From: Balanoglossus misakiensis
Lineage: Eukaryota; Hemichordata
Assembly (NCBI GenBank): GCA_040954595.2
Contig: CM082580.2
Location: 7,998,001-8,062,000 of the forward strand
Direction: 5' to 3'
Length of the DNA: 64,000 nt
The notes beneath the pieces are model-generated. The model had not been told where the DNA came from. It searched no databases and saw only the letters and a program-made list of their open reading frames with translations. Positions 39,901 through 50,817 of this stretch are shown in pieces. Numbering within the stretch: the stretch's first letter is position 1; every line of letters starts with the position of its first letter. Both the position numbers and the translations under genes were made by a program.

Positions 39901-42900
39901 GTAAAACCTGTGTAAACCGAACACCAAAAGGGCTGAAGAATTTTTTCTGTTTCCGTAGGTGTCCGGTTTATAGAGGTTCTTTTAACATGTGGTTCTATGT
40001 CAAAGGGACAGGAAAATGTGTTTGGTGTATAGACAGGTTTCCAGATAAGACAGGGTTTGGTTTGGACAGGTTTTGCTGTAGCTTAATTAGTTAGCTTCAG
40101 ATTCTTGTGTTTATAGTCGCAGCTAATTAGGGGAGGGGACTGTAACTAATTAGGGAGAGGAGGAAATTCCAAAACAGTAAACAAAAGCATACAATATGTT
40201 TTTTTTTAATTCAATGTACCGGTAATTGGTCAAAAGTGAATAAAAATAATGCATGTCACCATGGTGATACTTTCAGGGTTTGTTTGCCTGTTTGTGAACT
40301 GAACACAGGAAATTGGAATTTTCACAGGGACAAGAGAAAAAACGTGGCATTAGTAGAGCCTAGTCTGTGGGGTTCAACACCCTTTGTCTTACGCAAAGTC
40401 CTCAGTTTAACTCTTTTCTTGTGACCCAGACTGCAAATTAATCAGTCTCCTGGGAGTTTGGCGGAGAAATTAATGTTGGGAGGAAAAAAGGTCAGATGCA
40501 TTAGCCACTGTTCACAAAGGTGGAAACGAAACTAAAAATAAATCGGGCGTGATGTTCGATTCATTCATTTGGCATCTATCTGCTCCTGAAAATAAACATT
40601 CACCATCACGTTGGGTTTCCTTACAGGCTCTTAATTGTCTTTACATCCTTGGAATTGACAAAAACATCGTCTCAGAGATGAACAACATTTGTGTTTGGCA
40701 TAGTGGCAATGGAATATGCGTCATTATGCGTATGAGACTTAGTGAAGTTCCCGTGGCTCATTATTGAGAATTGTTTTTGGTCAATTAGTCAGACTTGTGT
40801 TCTACCACATGGAAAATGACAATTAATATCCTTGATGTGTCAATTTCAATTCGCTGGGAGAGATTTTTAGTCGTACAGTGTAAGCGTCAAAGCCCTGTCA
40901 GCATGTAGTGTACTATTGTCAAAGTCACGTACCCAGAAGAATCAAATATGAAAGCCAACCGCAGTCTGATGAGAGAAATATGTGTTTCAAAGTGCTTTGC
41001 ACTATGACCCCTGGGGAACCTATGATATCATTCAGTCAGTTTCTTATCAGCAGACAGGGTCCAGTAGTTTTAACCTTTCGAATGCTGCTTGAAAGAAAAC
41101 TTGGGTGGGTGATGTCATAGTTCATTAAGGGGTCAGGATGCGAAGGGTTAAATGCATAGAAATATCATTGAAAGTATTAATACTTGTTGTCGTTCTGTGC
41201 GTACGTATAATTAGGACTCGGTGTCTGTGGAAGTGGGGTGCAGCGCCGAAGTGTGCTTTGTCTCCGTGACGACAACCAGCATGTGGGCAGAGAACACTGT
41301 GACGGGGTGTCGTTGATGCCAGACGTACATAGACCCTGCAACGTGGAGTGCCCTCAAGACTGTGGAGTTTCGGAATGGTCTGATTGGCGGGAGTGTTCAC
41401 AAGTGTGCGGGGCCGGTGAGTTTCTTGACTGTCACAGTTTGTTGTATAATTATGAGCTTCGTAATTTTTGGTCCCTTAACTATCGCAAGATCAGAATAAA
41501 AAAAATCTCCGGGTTTTTTTTAAAAACAAAAGTTTTTTTTTCAGTGGCGTATGTGAGGGCGCTATCACATGACATTTATGTTCTCGAAATTCTCACCGCG
41601 TCTTGTTATACGTAAAATCGAAAGGCAAAGTTAATTCCCTTTGACTTTTTTAAGGTCAGTGCGTCCATACCTGAAAAAAGTATTGACAAACTATTGGCAA
41701 TTATTCCTGGGAAATTGCATTATTTCCTTTAAAGAACAATTCCTTGAAAATCCCCCCCTAAACTCCTGGAAAGTCTTGGAGTTCTGCATGATTATGAGTA
41801 CAGGAACCCAGCCCGGGGCAATGACCAAAAATTGTCTTAATTGTTTTTATTAAGGTGTGAAAGAACGAATTAGAACAATTGTGGTACCGGCTAGAAATGG
41901 AGGAAGTATTTGCCCACCCACCACTGAAAAAGCTGTATGTTTGAACAGTCCATGTGAAATATTCGAATGGCAGGTGCATGAGGTAAGAACTGATCAATAA
42001 TTGGCTTGAATTGATATTTTATTGATGAAGTACTTTCTTCTGTCTGTTTAAATTGTTTGTTTATTAATTTAATTATGCTTTTATTGTTTGTTTACCCGTG
42101 ATAGTGGAGTGTCTGTACACTGCCGGCCGATGTCAGCTGTGGCATTGGTACGCAGACAAGAGATGTTATCTGCCCAGCTGGACAGTCTCTCGAAGACCAG
42201 TGTCAGCTCGTGAAGCCTAAGCCGGAAGCTTCTAGATCTTGTGAGCTGCCGTGTCCAGGTAAAGATAAAGGTGTTGTCTTTTTTCAGTCTTGCTGTCCTG
42301 ATGGTCATGTAAATTTGAAACCATGAAGATACAGCTTAACTCAGCCATTAACCATATTGTCCCATCAATGCATACTCAATCTGCATCTGTGATTATAAAT
42401 TGGCAGACCCCAGCTATACCAAAGAATTAAACTTGTGGTAGAATTCTGGAATGTCTGATGTAAATAATTCGATTTCATCCCATCATGTATGTCTTCTGTG
42501 ATTGACAGGTGACTGCGTGATGAGCTCGTGGTCTGAATTCTCGGACTGCAGCGAGCCGTGCCCCGTCGGCGGCGTGAAGAGCCGAAGCAGGGAGATCATC
42601 CGCCAGCCGTCCGCAGAGGGCAAGCGCTGCGGCGAGGAGGTGGAGTTCGTGCAGTGCAACAAGGAACCCTGCGTGCCACTGAGTTACGCAGTGGGGCTGG
42701 GAGAGTGGGCGGATTGCCAGCTGGTTTCAGGCGACTGCGGCCGAGGTCAGTGGGAATTTGGCATCATCATCATCATCAGCATCATCATCATCATCGTCAT
42801 CATCATCATCATCATCATCATCATGACTATCATCATCTTAGTGATTGTGATCACTACTGGCCTATTGTCTTCAATTTCACTATAACCACCACCAAATCTT

Positions 42901-45900
42901 TTCTTTTAGCTCATCACTGTCACATTTAAAGATAACATCATGTAGTTTCCTTTCTGAAAGGAAGCTGTAATTTTGACAGATTTAAGAGCCAACAGAGAAT
43001 GACTTTCGTTCTTTATGACTCCACAGGGTACAGGCAGAGACCAATCAACTGTGTAAGATCAGACGGAGTGGTGGTGTCTCCTAGCAACTGCCAAGACTTT
43101 GACGTGACTCTCTCCATAGAGCCCTGTGGGTTAGAGTGCTCTGAAGACTGCATCCTCAGCGACTACTCTGATTGGTCAATGTGCAGTCACATGTGTGGCA
43201 TGGACGGCCGCAAGACCAGGTCGAGGACGGTGGAAAATCCATCGAAGCATTTGGGAAGACCCTGTCAACATGAGCTTACACAAGTTAGTAGATACAGTGA
43301 TATCGATCAAAGCCTCATATACAGTCAAACTTGATTTAGTCACTTGTCTTTTCGTAACCAATTGTCTCATATCTTTCTTCGTACAGACAACACCTTGCAA
43401 TGTGAAACCATGCCATCAGTATGAGTGGCACCGCAGCGAGTGGTCGCGATGCAGTGTCGCTAACAGAGGCTGCGGTTTCGGAGAGAAGACACGGACAGTG
43501 GAGTGCAGAAGAAGCGATGGACATGTTGTAGATGATGTGCTGTGTATTTTACAGGGTATGTTGCAGCTTTGACCACGTTGGACCACAAACTCATTTTGTT
43601 TACACAGCTAGGTTAAGCTGTACATGTATGATAGATTTGACACACTTTATAGTAAAAAACAAACTTTTTTTTTCAGGTGACCATTACAGTGACTTGACCG
43701 ACCTGCAGAAGCTAACTGGAAGTTTGAACAAGACAGACCTGGACTTGGAGACCACAATACCATGTGGTAGTGCCTGTCCTGGAGACTGTCAGGTATTGCC
43801 ATCCCTCACACATGTGCGTGCACACACCCATGCACACCCACAGACACACACAATCACGCTATTCTTAATCTTTGTAAGGTCTTTTCTTCATACAGAAATG
43901 TTATTGTCACCACAATGACAGGGTTAAAGTACCCTGCCTCACTTTTTATCGCATTTTCCTGCACGATCTCTGATATAGGTTTCAGATTGGAGTGACTTCA
44001 GCCCGTGTTTCAGCACCTGTAACTATGACGACAGCGGCTGGTCGGTTAGAAGTCGCTACGTCACGCAGAGACAAGCAGAGGGCGGTGAACCTTGTCCAGA
44101 CGATCTCCTGGAAGTGAAGTAAGTTGAGTTGATTTTTTGGTTGGAAAGAATAAAGATTTGCCTTATTATTATCCCAGGAGTGTCAATCCATTTTATCTGA
44201 TGACGATTTGGCAAAAAATGAATTCTCCTCTCTGTGTCGTGTACTCAAACATCAATGATTATGTTTTACCCAGCCTAACTGATTGCCAATTCGCAGTGGC
44301 AAACACAGTTGATTTCATTAACAATGGCCATCACTGGATAAAAATGGAGTAATTCAATAATCTTGTCTGTTGATGGGCGACTGTGATCAGACAAATGTAT
44401 AGGTTCATTTGGTTATCACTCCAGAATAAAATTTAGCAACAGACTGAATGATTACATGACCTGGCTGATGAGGATAATGAACCTTCTCTGATCTAATTGA
44501 AATCTCACTGTTCACTCACGGCTAAATATTGTGTGGTGTCGAAATGACCTGAGGGACAAACGCATAATGCAATTTTTTATTAGCCCAGTGTAAATCTGTC
44601 AGAAGAAACCATTTAGTCGGAGAACTGTGAGACCGCGGAGAGGTTAAAAGGCTCTCAGTGTCGCTGTAATTTATAGCAACAGTCTGTAATGATTTCTGAT
44701 TGAAAAGAGCACCGGGAAATGTATTTGTCGAGATGTCGTGCCTGCGAGGTTCTGTCACACTGTTGCCAAGAAGTATGATCCCGGTGTAGCAAGCTAATTG
44801 TTTTTGCTTCTCAACTGTGTTTAGCCTCAGGGCGAAAGCGGTTTTGCAAACAGAGGTTATGCTGTTATCTCCCATTAAACGGGATGCGCTATTATAGTGT
44901 GGTGCGTGTCTTTGAGCTATCTCCAGATGACGCCGATGTTGCAAGGTTACCTTGACCGCAATCTGTTATAACACAGTGTTAATGTAAAAGTGGAACGTTA
45001 CCCAGTATTTTAGTTTTCAGAGTACAATAGGGATATCACAAATAGATATATCATGATTGGTTCATTGACATCATTTTCCAAAAAATAGCCAGAACGTTAA
45101 AAAGAAAAAGAAAGCTTCAATACACTCCTTTTAATAATTTTGTTGTTTCACCCACTAGGACCTGTCCTCTGTCCGAAGCTGTGTGTCCAAAATTTGTGTG
45201 GCAAGCAAGTGACTGGAATGACCTCAACGGACTCCGGGATGTCTGGTGTCAACTGGACGGTAAGTAAATAACAATGCAACCATGCATTCTTTTCTGATGG
45301 CCTAAACATGTGTTTTGCATGAACTTTATTAGACACTTTCAATTTATTCTCACAATTCAAATGATTTAGATCACCTGTCGGGAATAGTAAATAAATAACA
45401 CAGATATGAGAAAGAGATGCACACCTGCTGAGCAAGTAATCAAGTTTGGCCATTGTTTTCATATACATGTATGCAATAAATCACAATGAGTAACAATAAA
45501 ACTGCTCCCAGGTATATAGATCTAACAAAAATACTGTGTGGTTATATTAGAAAAAAAATGTATAATGTATCAGTAGAAGTTCGAAGAGTGAGACTTAAAG
45601 CAGAGTCAATAAGATTACATGACTACCATTCCAATTCATGTCTTTATCTGTGTTTTTTAAGTGGTAGTTTATTATATTTTCTGGAATATAATTCGATTTG
45701 ACAATATGAAAATACGTCAATTTGCAGGGTATTGTTGCAATGTTTTTTTAAATTGTCTCAGTAATCTAGAAGAGTAAAAAGAAGTCAACCTCTGTGTTTG
45801 TTTTGCAGGGTTTGGTGTCAATGTGACGGGAGGCTGCGCAGATAAAGACAAACCATCAGCCGCATCAGAATGCCAAATGTTGTGTGATGAGCCTTTTACG

Positions 45901-47958
45901 GAATGTCAAGACGGACAGTGTCGATGCCAGCCGGGAATGACAAGTAAGTCGCTCTGTGTGCGTCGTATTGAGAGTCTTCGCCCGACAGTGAATGCATCAA
46001 GCTTTCAAAGGAGCAAGACGCCTGAATGTTCTGTTCCTGATCTGGAAAGAGATACAAATTGTATGCTAGTATATTCTAGCCCCATGGGGAGATATTGATA
46101 TGAAAATCTCCATAGGGATCCTCTGTTGCATAGTTGTATTCTTTTTCTGCATCAGCTAATTTGACCACTTTTGTCACAAAACACAGAACTAACTAAATAT
46201 CAGACTTGATGAAGTATTAATATATATAGTGATGTGATGCATAAGATTTTCAACATGGTATAGTGTGTTGGAATTGAGTACCAGATGTCATTGAATGTGG
46301 GTTAACTCGAAAGAGTGCATTGTATCTTGTTCTTTCAAATTGAGTTACCAACTTCGTCAGAGTGTGTTTGCGTGGGTGATCGACTTGAGCTAATTGTCTC
46401 TCTTTTATCTCGACTTGCAGGAATCGGGGAACAGTGTTATCCGAACGCCGGCTGCATGTCGGATGAGCACTGCATGTTCGAACACAGCTACTGCGACGAT
46501 GCAGGCAGATGCGTTTGCGAAGATGACTACGTATTATTTAATGGTATGTACTTATCTACAGTGTCTACTTATTAAATGCTAATACTCTTCAGTATGCATG
46601 ATCAGGAAAAACGCCCTGAAATTGGATCCCTTACTTGACATTTGAAGATGAAACAACGTTGTTTTTGAACAATTTCCGCATGCAAATTTTGGCCTTTTGC
46701 ATCTGATGAGAAATGCAAGATTGCAATGCAAATGTGTAATCCAGAAAGTGGCAAAATCATGCTAACGTACTGACGTTGGATACAGAACTCGAAGCAAAAC
46801 AGATTAGAGGTGACAAATGGATGATCCAGCGTTGATGTTTGCGTGCGTGCATTGACCGTTGCGGAGTTGTGACTGTCAATCATATTTCTGTTCCCTGCAG
46901 GCGTCGGACCGTGCATTAGGGAGAAACCAGCGAGAGACTCGACAACAGCACCAAGTCTCTCAAATAACATCCTGCCGGTCGAAAAGGACTCCTCGTCTTC
47001 CACGCAAACCGACAAGAATGGTGAGTCCCCAAAAGGGCTGTTGTGTTAATTCAGAGCCTACGTGTATGGAATTCACCAAGCGACCAATGTCTGCTGTTGC
47101 TACTTTATCTCGTCATATTTAATTTAAATGTAAATGTGTCTGTTGATGAATCCTAGCGCGGATTTTCGCTGCTGGGATCATCACACAAAAATCCTTGCAA
47201 TCACAAGAAATATCAGCTTACGGTACTCATACTTTCTATTCTCACGCACCACCCACTGACAGAGTATACACGCCACAAGGATAATCAACTGTCTATTGAA
47301 AAGTGTCGTAGCCGTAATACACAACAGTGCGATTCAAAAGAAACATCATCCTTTTCAACACTTTACCCTAGAAAGGCGAAATGTCTTTTTATTTGAGGTT
47401 AACTTGACATCAAGTTGACTTCTGTAAGGTTCTAGGGCTTGTGAGCTTGAAATAAATAATATCATGTTCGTTGAATTATTAAAAGCAGATGGTTCTTAAT
47501 TTTATATTAGTGGGCAGCATTCTCTTTTAAAAAAATGTTTACCCCAATTTACATGTTCGAGTGTATCCATCATCTATCTTGCCCAGCTGAGACGTTATTT
47601 GAGGTATTCTAGGAACTGGAATCCTTTTCCTGTTGAGTTACAGATGAGCCAGATGAAATTCTAAGTGCTGAACTCGTACATGCACTCTTGACTTTTGTAA
47701 CAGACGCCAGTTCATTAATTGTGGTTACCTCTTGTCTGAGACAGCAAGCCATGTCTGTGATGTGATTACTATTTTTCATTTTATAGGAGATCTGTGGAAG
47801 TACGTTGCCATAGCAGTTGGTGGATGTCTTGCCGTTGTGCTGGCGGTCTTAATTGCTGTGATAGTAATTATGCGGTAAGGAAGTGGCTGTTGTTATCGGA
47901 ACTGTGAATGTCCCCATAATGCATGGTATGAAATATTCTACATTGATCTCATTACATG

Positions 47959-47993
<35 letters not shown>

Positions 47994-48151
47994 TTCTTTG
48001 CAGACGAAAACGGTCAAGTAACCATGGAGAGGTGAAGACCACGGCCAACACAGTGGAATTCAAACATAACAACTTAGATGTCAACAATTACAATAAATTA
48101 AATGAAAAACTGTCCAATCTGGGGAAGGACGCAATACCGTCAAAGTGCTGA
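29346..48151 (+). CDS. THSD7A: THSD7-like thrombospondin type-1 repeat transmembrane protein, 24 coding exons
   Basis: Exons: 29346–29912, 33355–33469, 33886–34284, 37175–37420, 37610–37873, 38217–38414, 38667–38885, 39037–39204, 39333–39503, 39723–39875, 41215–41415, 41855–41982, 42105–42258, 42509–42745, 43027–43283, 43387–43555, 43677–43792, 43979–44118, 45159–45259, 45809–45943, 46421–46543, 46901–47020, 47787–47874, 48004–48151. All junctions are GT–AG and in phase: 4617 nt, 1538 aa, close to vertebrate THSD7A/B (about 1600–1660). A signal peptide ends near residue 31. Then 21 TSP1 modules alternate between an [FYV].W....W..C type (FLWASSPWGDC, YMWQVGPWQVC, FHWDVGEWTSC) and a WS.W type (WSKWSGC, WSDWREC), the THSD7 hallmark. 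WxxW C-mannosylation and C.x[ST]CG O-fucosylation motifs are frequent. A Cys-rich segment, one membrane span and a tail of about 50 residues follow. Vertebrate THSD7A acts in endothelial migration and podocytes. A versus B orthology is not resolvable. Confidence 0.95.
29924..29940 (+). repeat. G17 homopolymer just after a splice donor
   Basis: Seventeen consecutive G residues, 11 nt downstream of the exon 1 donor of THSD7. G-runs near donors can influence splicing, and this one may also be misread by sequencing. Confidence 0.9.
30399..30496 (-). other. Antisense exon-like segment in THSD7 intron 1
   Basis: On the minus strand a 3' splice site (TGTTGTCTTACAG) is followed by 98 nt open in one frame only and ends at a near-ideal donor, CA|GTGAGT. 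The encoded stretch begins TSDLLDENSEVVGKNSTEIA. I recognise no family. It could belong to a nested antisense gene or be a chance pseudo-exon. Confidence 0.25.
30821..30937. repeat. (GAT)n ... (ATC)n inverted trinucleotide tract
   Basis: GAT units at 30821–30880 (with short interruptions) are followed after about 9 nt by 16 CAT/ATC units at 30890–30937. The two halves are reverse complements, so the tract can fold into a long hairpin or cruciform. Open frames here giving poly-Asp or poly-His are artefacts. Confidence 0.95.
31500..31625 (+). repeat. Degenerate TGTTG/TGTCG minisatellite
   Basis: Loosely repeated TGTTGTG, GTGTCGTG and AGTGTTGTG units over about 125 bp, without a strict period. 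Confidence 0.6.
33650..33830 (+). repeat. Dispersed repeat family B, copy 1
   Basis: Aligns by eye with 62080–62250 in the same orientation. Shared features: a TATG(C)CATATATGGT block, a T-run followed by GTGGCCA or ATGGCCA, GAAAATCTG, and a TTTGCAT near the end. It lies in THSD7 intron 2. Family type unknown. Confidence 0.5.
34285..37174 (+). other. THSD7 intron 3
   Basis: A 2.9-kb intron with a (GTCT)n stretch near 34672–34695. A minus-strand frame at 35037–35270 looks protein-like (ends ...RLEPHKAVFC, preceded by an ACAACAG acceptor), but the plus strand is also open there. The segment at about 36820–36910 is GC-richer than its surroundings. None of these is assigned. Confidence 0.6.
38455..38590 (+). 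repeat. Possible dispersed repeat family C, copy 2
   Basis: Resembles 13320–13440 as described there. Located in THSD7 intron 6. Confidence 0.4.
39876..41214 (+). other. THSD7 intron 10
   Basis: A 1.3-kb intron interrupting the loop between the W and next C of one TSP1 module. AT-rich; nothing recognised. Confidence 0.7.
42762..42838 (+). repeat. (CAT)n microsatellite at start of THSD7 intron 14
   Basis: About 77 bp of CAT repeats with CAG, CGT and GAC interruptions, beginning 16 nt after the donor at 42745. It extends open frames past the exon as spurious poly-Ile or poly-His. Confidence 0.9.
43806..43852 (+). repeat. CA-rich repeat
   Basis: Imperfect (CA)n 13 nt downstream of the exon 17 donor of THSD7. 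CA-rich intronic tracts next to donors are known splicing enhancers or silencers in vertebrates (hnRNP L); relevance here is inference. Confidence 0.7.
44119..45158 (+). other. THSD7 intron 18
   Basis: A 1.0-kb intron of phase 2, one of only two non-0/1 junctions in the gene. It carries a 140-codon minus-strand frame (44522–44944) with no recognised domain and no codon-use support. Confidence 0.7.
45809..46543 (+). other. Exons for juxtamembrane Cys-rich (EGF/EB-like) segment of THSD7
   Basis: Exons 20 and 21 encode two small cysteine-dense units: C..LCDEPFTECQDGQCRCQPG and then EQCYPNAGCMSDEHC followed by YCDDAGRCVCEDDY. The spacing CxDGQCxC and DDAGRCVC is like EGF or EB modules. They sit between the last TSP1 module and the linker before the membrane. 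Confidence 0.7.
47021..47786 (+). other. THSD7 intron 22
   Basis: A 766-bp intron between the Ser/Thr-rich linker exon and the membrane-span exon. Nothing recognised. Confidence 0.7.
47787..47874 (+). other. Transmembrane exon of THSD7
   Basis: Encodes YVAIAVGGCLAVVLAVLIAV followed by IVIM and basic residues RRKR across the next junction, a typical type I membrane span with a stop-transfer signal. The last exon supplies a short cytoplasmic tail ending SKC. Confidence 0.9.
47960..47989 (+). repeat. (TC)n tract forming the polypyrimidine tract of the last THSD7 intron
   Basis: About 15 TC units end 14 nt before the acceptor AG at 48002–48003, so a length-variable microsatellite serves as the polypyrimidine tract of the final intron. 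Confidence 0.9.
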
Positions 48152-48546
48152 CAGCTGCCGAATATCAGTAGTGGACGTGTTTAAGAATTGATATCTGCCA
48201 CAACTTTTCCGAGGAAGTTTTATGTTGCGTTAATTTGGGTGTTTTTCGTTTGATTGTTAGAATGTAACTTCGTCATTCTTGTTTTGTTTCGATGGCCACA
48301 TCTGACAGATTCGTGGAAGTGTTTTTGATATTCCTGTTTACTCTGGTTTTGCAAACTAATAAGTGCAAATATATCGTATTGTGCAGACTTCCTCTTGCCT
48401 TTTATCATACAAATATACAACATCTGTGAAATGTGTCTATCAAATATATAAGGGAGATAATCACAAATACTTACTGTCTGCTTACATATTTCTTTGGCAG
48501 GGAAGAGTCATGTACCTTTGTATAATCTTTTGCAATTTCAACTAGA

Positions 48547-48919
48547 AATAAACTCTATACATGTTTATGAATTCGGATTAGCACAATTATCTGGTTGGCT
48601 GTTGTGTGAAAAAAATCCATTACTGTCTGTGGTGTTATTTCACATTGTAAATGTATCCAGCTGCTCAGCTGCCAGAATGTATTGACTTTAGATCATGTGT
48701 TTGATAAATTTACAGAAACAAGTTATTGAATATTACTATATACGGTTATTATTACCAAGAATTTCGCTTTTAAACTGGCAATAACCAAACTCATTTAATG
48801 TACTATAGAAGAGTTGAGAGGATTTCAAGTGTATTTTGACATTAAAACTGAAATCTTATTTTTTATTTTAACACATTTTATTGTGATATTCATAAAGTGT
48901 TTTCCCGTTATCAAATAAA
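48547..48919 (+). other. THSD7 3' UTR poly(A) signals
   Basis: AATAAA occurs at 48547–48552 and again at 48914–48919. The second is followed by a GT-rich stretch (GATGTGTTCTTTGCGC), typical of a cleavage site. The 3' UTR is therefore about 0.4 kb or 0.8 kb. Confidence 0.6.
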
Positions 48920-48939
48920 TATATGGAGATGTGTTCTTT

Positions 48940-50437
48940 GCGCAATTCTGTACCAAATGGTTGGTTGTTTGTTTTCAAAAAAAGATTTATATATTTTGCA
49001 CAATGAATACAGAAGGACTACGTGCTCGAGTTGAATACTTAGAGTCTTATGTGTAAACTTAAACCATGCTCAAGGCAAGTGATCCACAGATACAAAATAA
49101 AACTGGAACGGGTTGGTAAGATTCCATGTTTCAACAAAAATTGTACGGCGATTGAAAAAAACCTTCGTAAAAAATAAGGTGAGCTGCAGGGTATTGCGAG
49201 AAAGTTTGTGAAACATCTGACCTTCCGGACAATATTGTTGATTTTTATGGTTTTTGCGCCTCAAAGGCAATGTGCTTTAATACGAGTGGTGGATAAAAAC
49301 CATGGAAATTCGGAAGGTCGCTCTCGAGGTCGCTAACAGAGGAATCTTATCATCATCATCATCATCATCATCATCAACAACAAGATTCTTCTAATCCCTG
49401 TGGGCGCACAAGCAGACTGAACTTTCATAGTTCCATTTATATTGGGTGTCTTCTTCTGGGAGTAGATCAAATGGCGTAACGTTTGCATCAGAGGGCTGGT
49501 TTTTTCTGAGTTAACGGTGTGTACTCTTGATTAAACGTACGGGCCGTGCCCAACACATATGCCATTTGAACGAGTAACACTGTGTCAACCTATTTCCCCA
49601 GTTAAGTCAGAACAACTAGTACCGTGCCTGATAGATGAGACTCTTTTTGATCGTACATAAGAAACGGTAGCGTTGGTGTCCTACTGGATGTAATCCAGGC
49701 CAACCCTTCATCAACCCCGATAGTGGCACAACACGATGGCGCCTCTGGTATCAAACAGATCAGTCTTTATGCAACATCACCGGTTGCTCTTTCATTCGCC
49801 TCACAAAAATTCAATGCTACTTCATTCCTTTCAGTCTGTTGTTGAAAACCAACGACACTTAAATAGTAGTGAAATTTTTCGTTTTTATCATTGTCGAATG
49901 ACGTCAATTTTGCTCCAATTTTGGCTTCGACAACGAAATATTTTTGGTGATTTTAGATGATAACCTCCTTACTTTTACATGGGCATTTTTTACACCTTGG
50001 TTAAATTTTATACCAACCGATAGTAACAAGAGAAGGGTCTACCCGAACTAAATTCGATTTCTAAATATTCAAAATACCATTTCCTGCATTAACAGAATTG
50101 AACATTCATGCATACGTGTTTCAAACCACAGTTTATTAGGTTAATGAACAAAACAGAAAGATTACAAATTCACTGAAGCATTCGGGTATAAAGTGCAATC
50201 ATACATAACTAATCAACTACGGTGAAAGTGATGACCGTTTTGTTATACAAATGTACATCAATGATAGGAGTTACGGACAGTAGAGATGCCGACGCATAAA
50301 ATTGTCTGACCAAGTAACACTATTCAGCTCTCTCCACAAGTAAGTACAGTAAGGGGACAGTTCTTGGGCAAACGATCTATCTTAGTCTGTAACCCGTGAA
50401 TGTTTACTGCACAAAGTTTTGATACCCTATGGCCCTT
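48940..50437. other. Intergenic between THSD7 and GPCR
   Basis: AT-rich, no gene seen. It contains a short (ATC)n run at about 49350–49374. The two flanking genes converge here. Confidence 0.6.
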
Positions 50438-50810
50438 TCCCTTTAATGTAGTGGACTACCCAGATGCCACGATGTAATGTGTATTCCATGGCCTTTAGAA
50501 TTTTGGGAAAACACTGATGCAATATGGTAATTTTCTTGAAATATTCACAAAAAGTCCCAAAAGAGGACTGATTTTTGATAGAGCTGTTCAGATATTTCCA
50601 CCAAAGGAAAACTATAGCATTTGGAGTGCGCGAAAAGTGCTGACTCAGCATTTCCGCAGTATTCCAGCCACCCCTCCTCCAACTGAAAAAGTAGGATGAG
50701 AACACCGTTTTCTCTCTATTTCAGTTTTTTTTAATTCGTTGACATAACATTTATACATATATATATATATAAAAAGGGGAAAATGGAAATATTTTAGATT
50801 TTGAGTAGAC
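50438..50810 (+). repeat. Dispersed repeat family A, copy 2
   Basis: Same orientation as 8926–9270. Shared: CCAAAAGAGGACT, GATATTTCCACCA, GGAAAACTATAGCA and the terminal TTTTGAGTAGAC. In this copy the internal hairpin arm is degraded and a short (TA)n has expanded at 50757–50771. It ends 8 bp before the GPCR stop codon, so it probably forms the start of that gene's 3' UTR. Confidence 0.7.
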
Positions 50811-50817
50811 CACTCCC

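Noticed and set aside
44522-44944. 140-codon minus-strand frame in THSD7 intron 18
   Set aside because: The first residue is not clearly an ATG, there is no domain or splice signal, and the residue mix looks random.
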